Assembly: GCA_041584015.1 (NCBI GenBank)
Contig: JBFHES010000089.1
Span: 1 to 15,627 of the forward strand
Source of the DNA: JBFHES01 sp041584015
Lineage (GTDB): Bacteria; Bacteroidota; Bacteroidia; Bacteroidales; M50B96
Direction: 5' to 3'
Length of the DNA: 15,627 nt
Positions 15,290-15,627 of the stretch are shown in pieces. A program made the position numbers and the translations under genes. Every line of letters starts with the position of its first letter. Positions within the stretch are counted from its first letter, which is position 1. The notes under the pieces were generated by a model, which had not been told where the DNA came from, ran no database searches, and saw only the letters and a list, made by a program, of their open reading frames with translations.

Positions 15290-15627
15290 ATGAGAGTAGC
15301 AGTAATTGGAGGAGGTGCAGCAGGTTTTTTCGCGGCAATAGCCGTAAAGGAGAATTATCCTTCAGCACAAGTCGTTATTTTTGAGAAGACCAAAACGCCA
15401 CTGGCAAAAGTAAAGGTATCTGGCGGAGGTCGATGCAATGTTACCAATGGATGTACTATTGTTAGTGAACTTTGCAAAGCATACCCACGTGGCGGCAAAA
15501 AACTAAAAAAAGCCTTACATCTTTTCAATACAAGCGATACAATCAGATGGTTCGAGAATAGAGGGGTGCCTTTGGTAACACAGTCTGATAATTGTGTTTT
15601 TCCTGCCTCGCAGGATTCACAAAGCAT
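15290..15627 (+). CDS. HI0933/BaiN-type NAD(P)/FAD-dependent oxidoreductase, N-terminal part
   Basis: The first 112 residues of a flavoprotein that runs off the right edge of the window. The start shows a Rossmann FAD-binding fold: VAVIGGGAAGFFAAIAV (GxGxxG type, residues 3-19) and the acidic end of the second strand in VVIFEKT. KVSGGGRCNVTN (residues 42-53) is the signature of the HI0933 family, sometimes annotated as aminoacetone oxidase or BaiN-like. Members bind FAD, and most have no proven substrate. The full protein is usually near 400 residues, so roughly a quarter is visible. The ATG at 15290 begins exactly at the first strand of the fold; a nearby ATG at 15280 is in another frame. 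The minus strand here is also open but is only a shadow of this gene. Confidence 0.92.
   Translation, partial: MRVAVIGGGAAGFFAAIAVKENYPSAQVVIFEKTKTPLAKVKVSGGGRCNVTNGCTIVSELCKAYPRGGKKLKKALHLFNTSDTIRWFENRGVPLVTQSDNCVFPASQDSQS

Noticed and set aside
15355..15627. Minus-strand open frame of 90 codons at the right edge
   Set aside because: It lies wholly opposite the clearly recognisable HI0933-type flavoprotein and its translation shows no family motifs.

Overview
The window looks like AT-rich chromosomal DNA from a Bacteroidota (Bacteroidetes) bacterium. Several signs agree: promoter-like TAnnTTTG boxes in place of sigma70 -35/-10 pairs, A-rich leaders with almost no Shine-Dalgarno sequence, many lipoproteins, and a DUF4294 protein, a family largely confined to this phylum. 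A small 2[4Fe-4S] ferredoxin of the clostridial type suggests an anaerobic or facultative lifestyle, perhaps in the Bacteroidales/Marinilabiliales; that placement is inference.

Region 1 (1-2264, minus strand) is a tight run of five small genes: two diverged DUF2589 proteins, a four-cysteine zinc-ribbon protein, a 129-aa protein, and the first 40 codons of a fifth protein that runs off the left edge. The two DUF2589 proteins and the 129-aa protein end in a related motif (V/I-N/H-A-G/S-x-x-P-L-x-x-G-V/I). This links them beyond gene order and makes the run the best candidate for an undescribed multi-gene system. A 582-bp gap follows.

Region 2 (2782-7381, minus strand) holds an AmpD-type N-acetylmuramoyl-L-alanine amidase without signal peptide, a protein with seven membrane segments and a C-terminal ankyrin domain predicted to lie in the periplasm, a lipoprotein M14 carboxypeptidase related to the AGBL/Nna1 group, and a small 5'(3')-deoxyribonucleotidase. 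The amidase and ankyrin neighbours could be a peptidoglycan enzyme and its guard, but this is speculation.

Region 3 (7533-12237) is a set of mostly single genes: a CLC-family chloride transporter or channel with two CBS domains (plus), a beta-helix surface lipoprotein (minus), the ferredoxin with a good promoter and a strong terminator (plus), and the DUF4294 protein (plus). A hairpin at 12199-12237 ends converging transcription.

Region 4 (12258-15627) has two family 2 glycosyltransferases on the minus strand, a processive-type membrane enzyme and a rhamnosyltransferase-like enzyme, probably co-transcribed for surface polysaccharide synthesis. A small lipoprotein and the start of an HI0933/BaiN-type flavoprotein follow on the plus strand.

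I found no tRNA, rRNA, insertion sequence, CRISPR array or clear gene wreckage.
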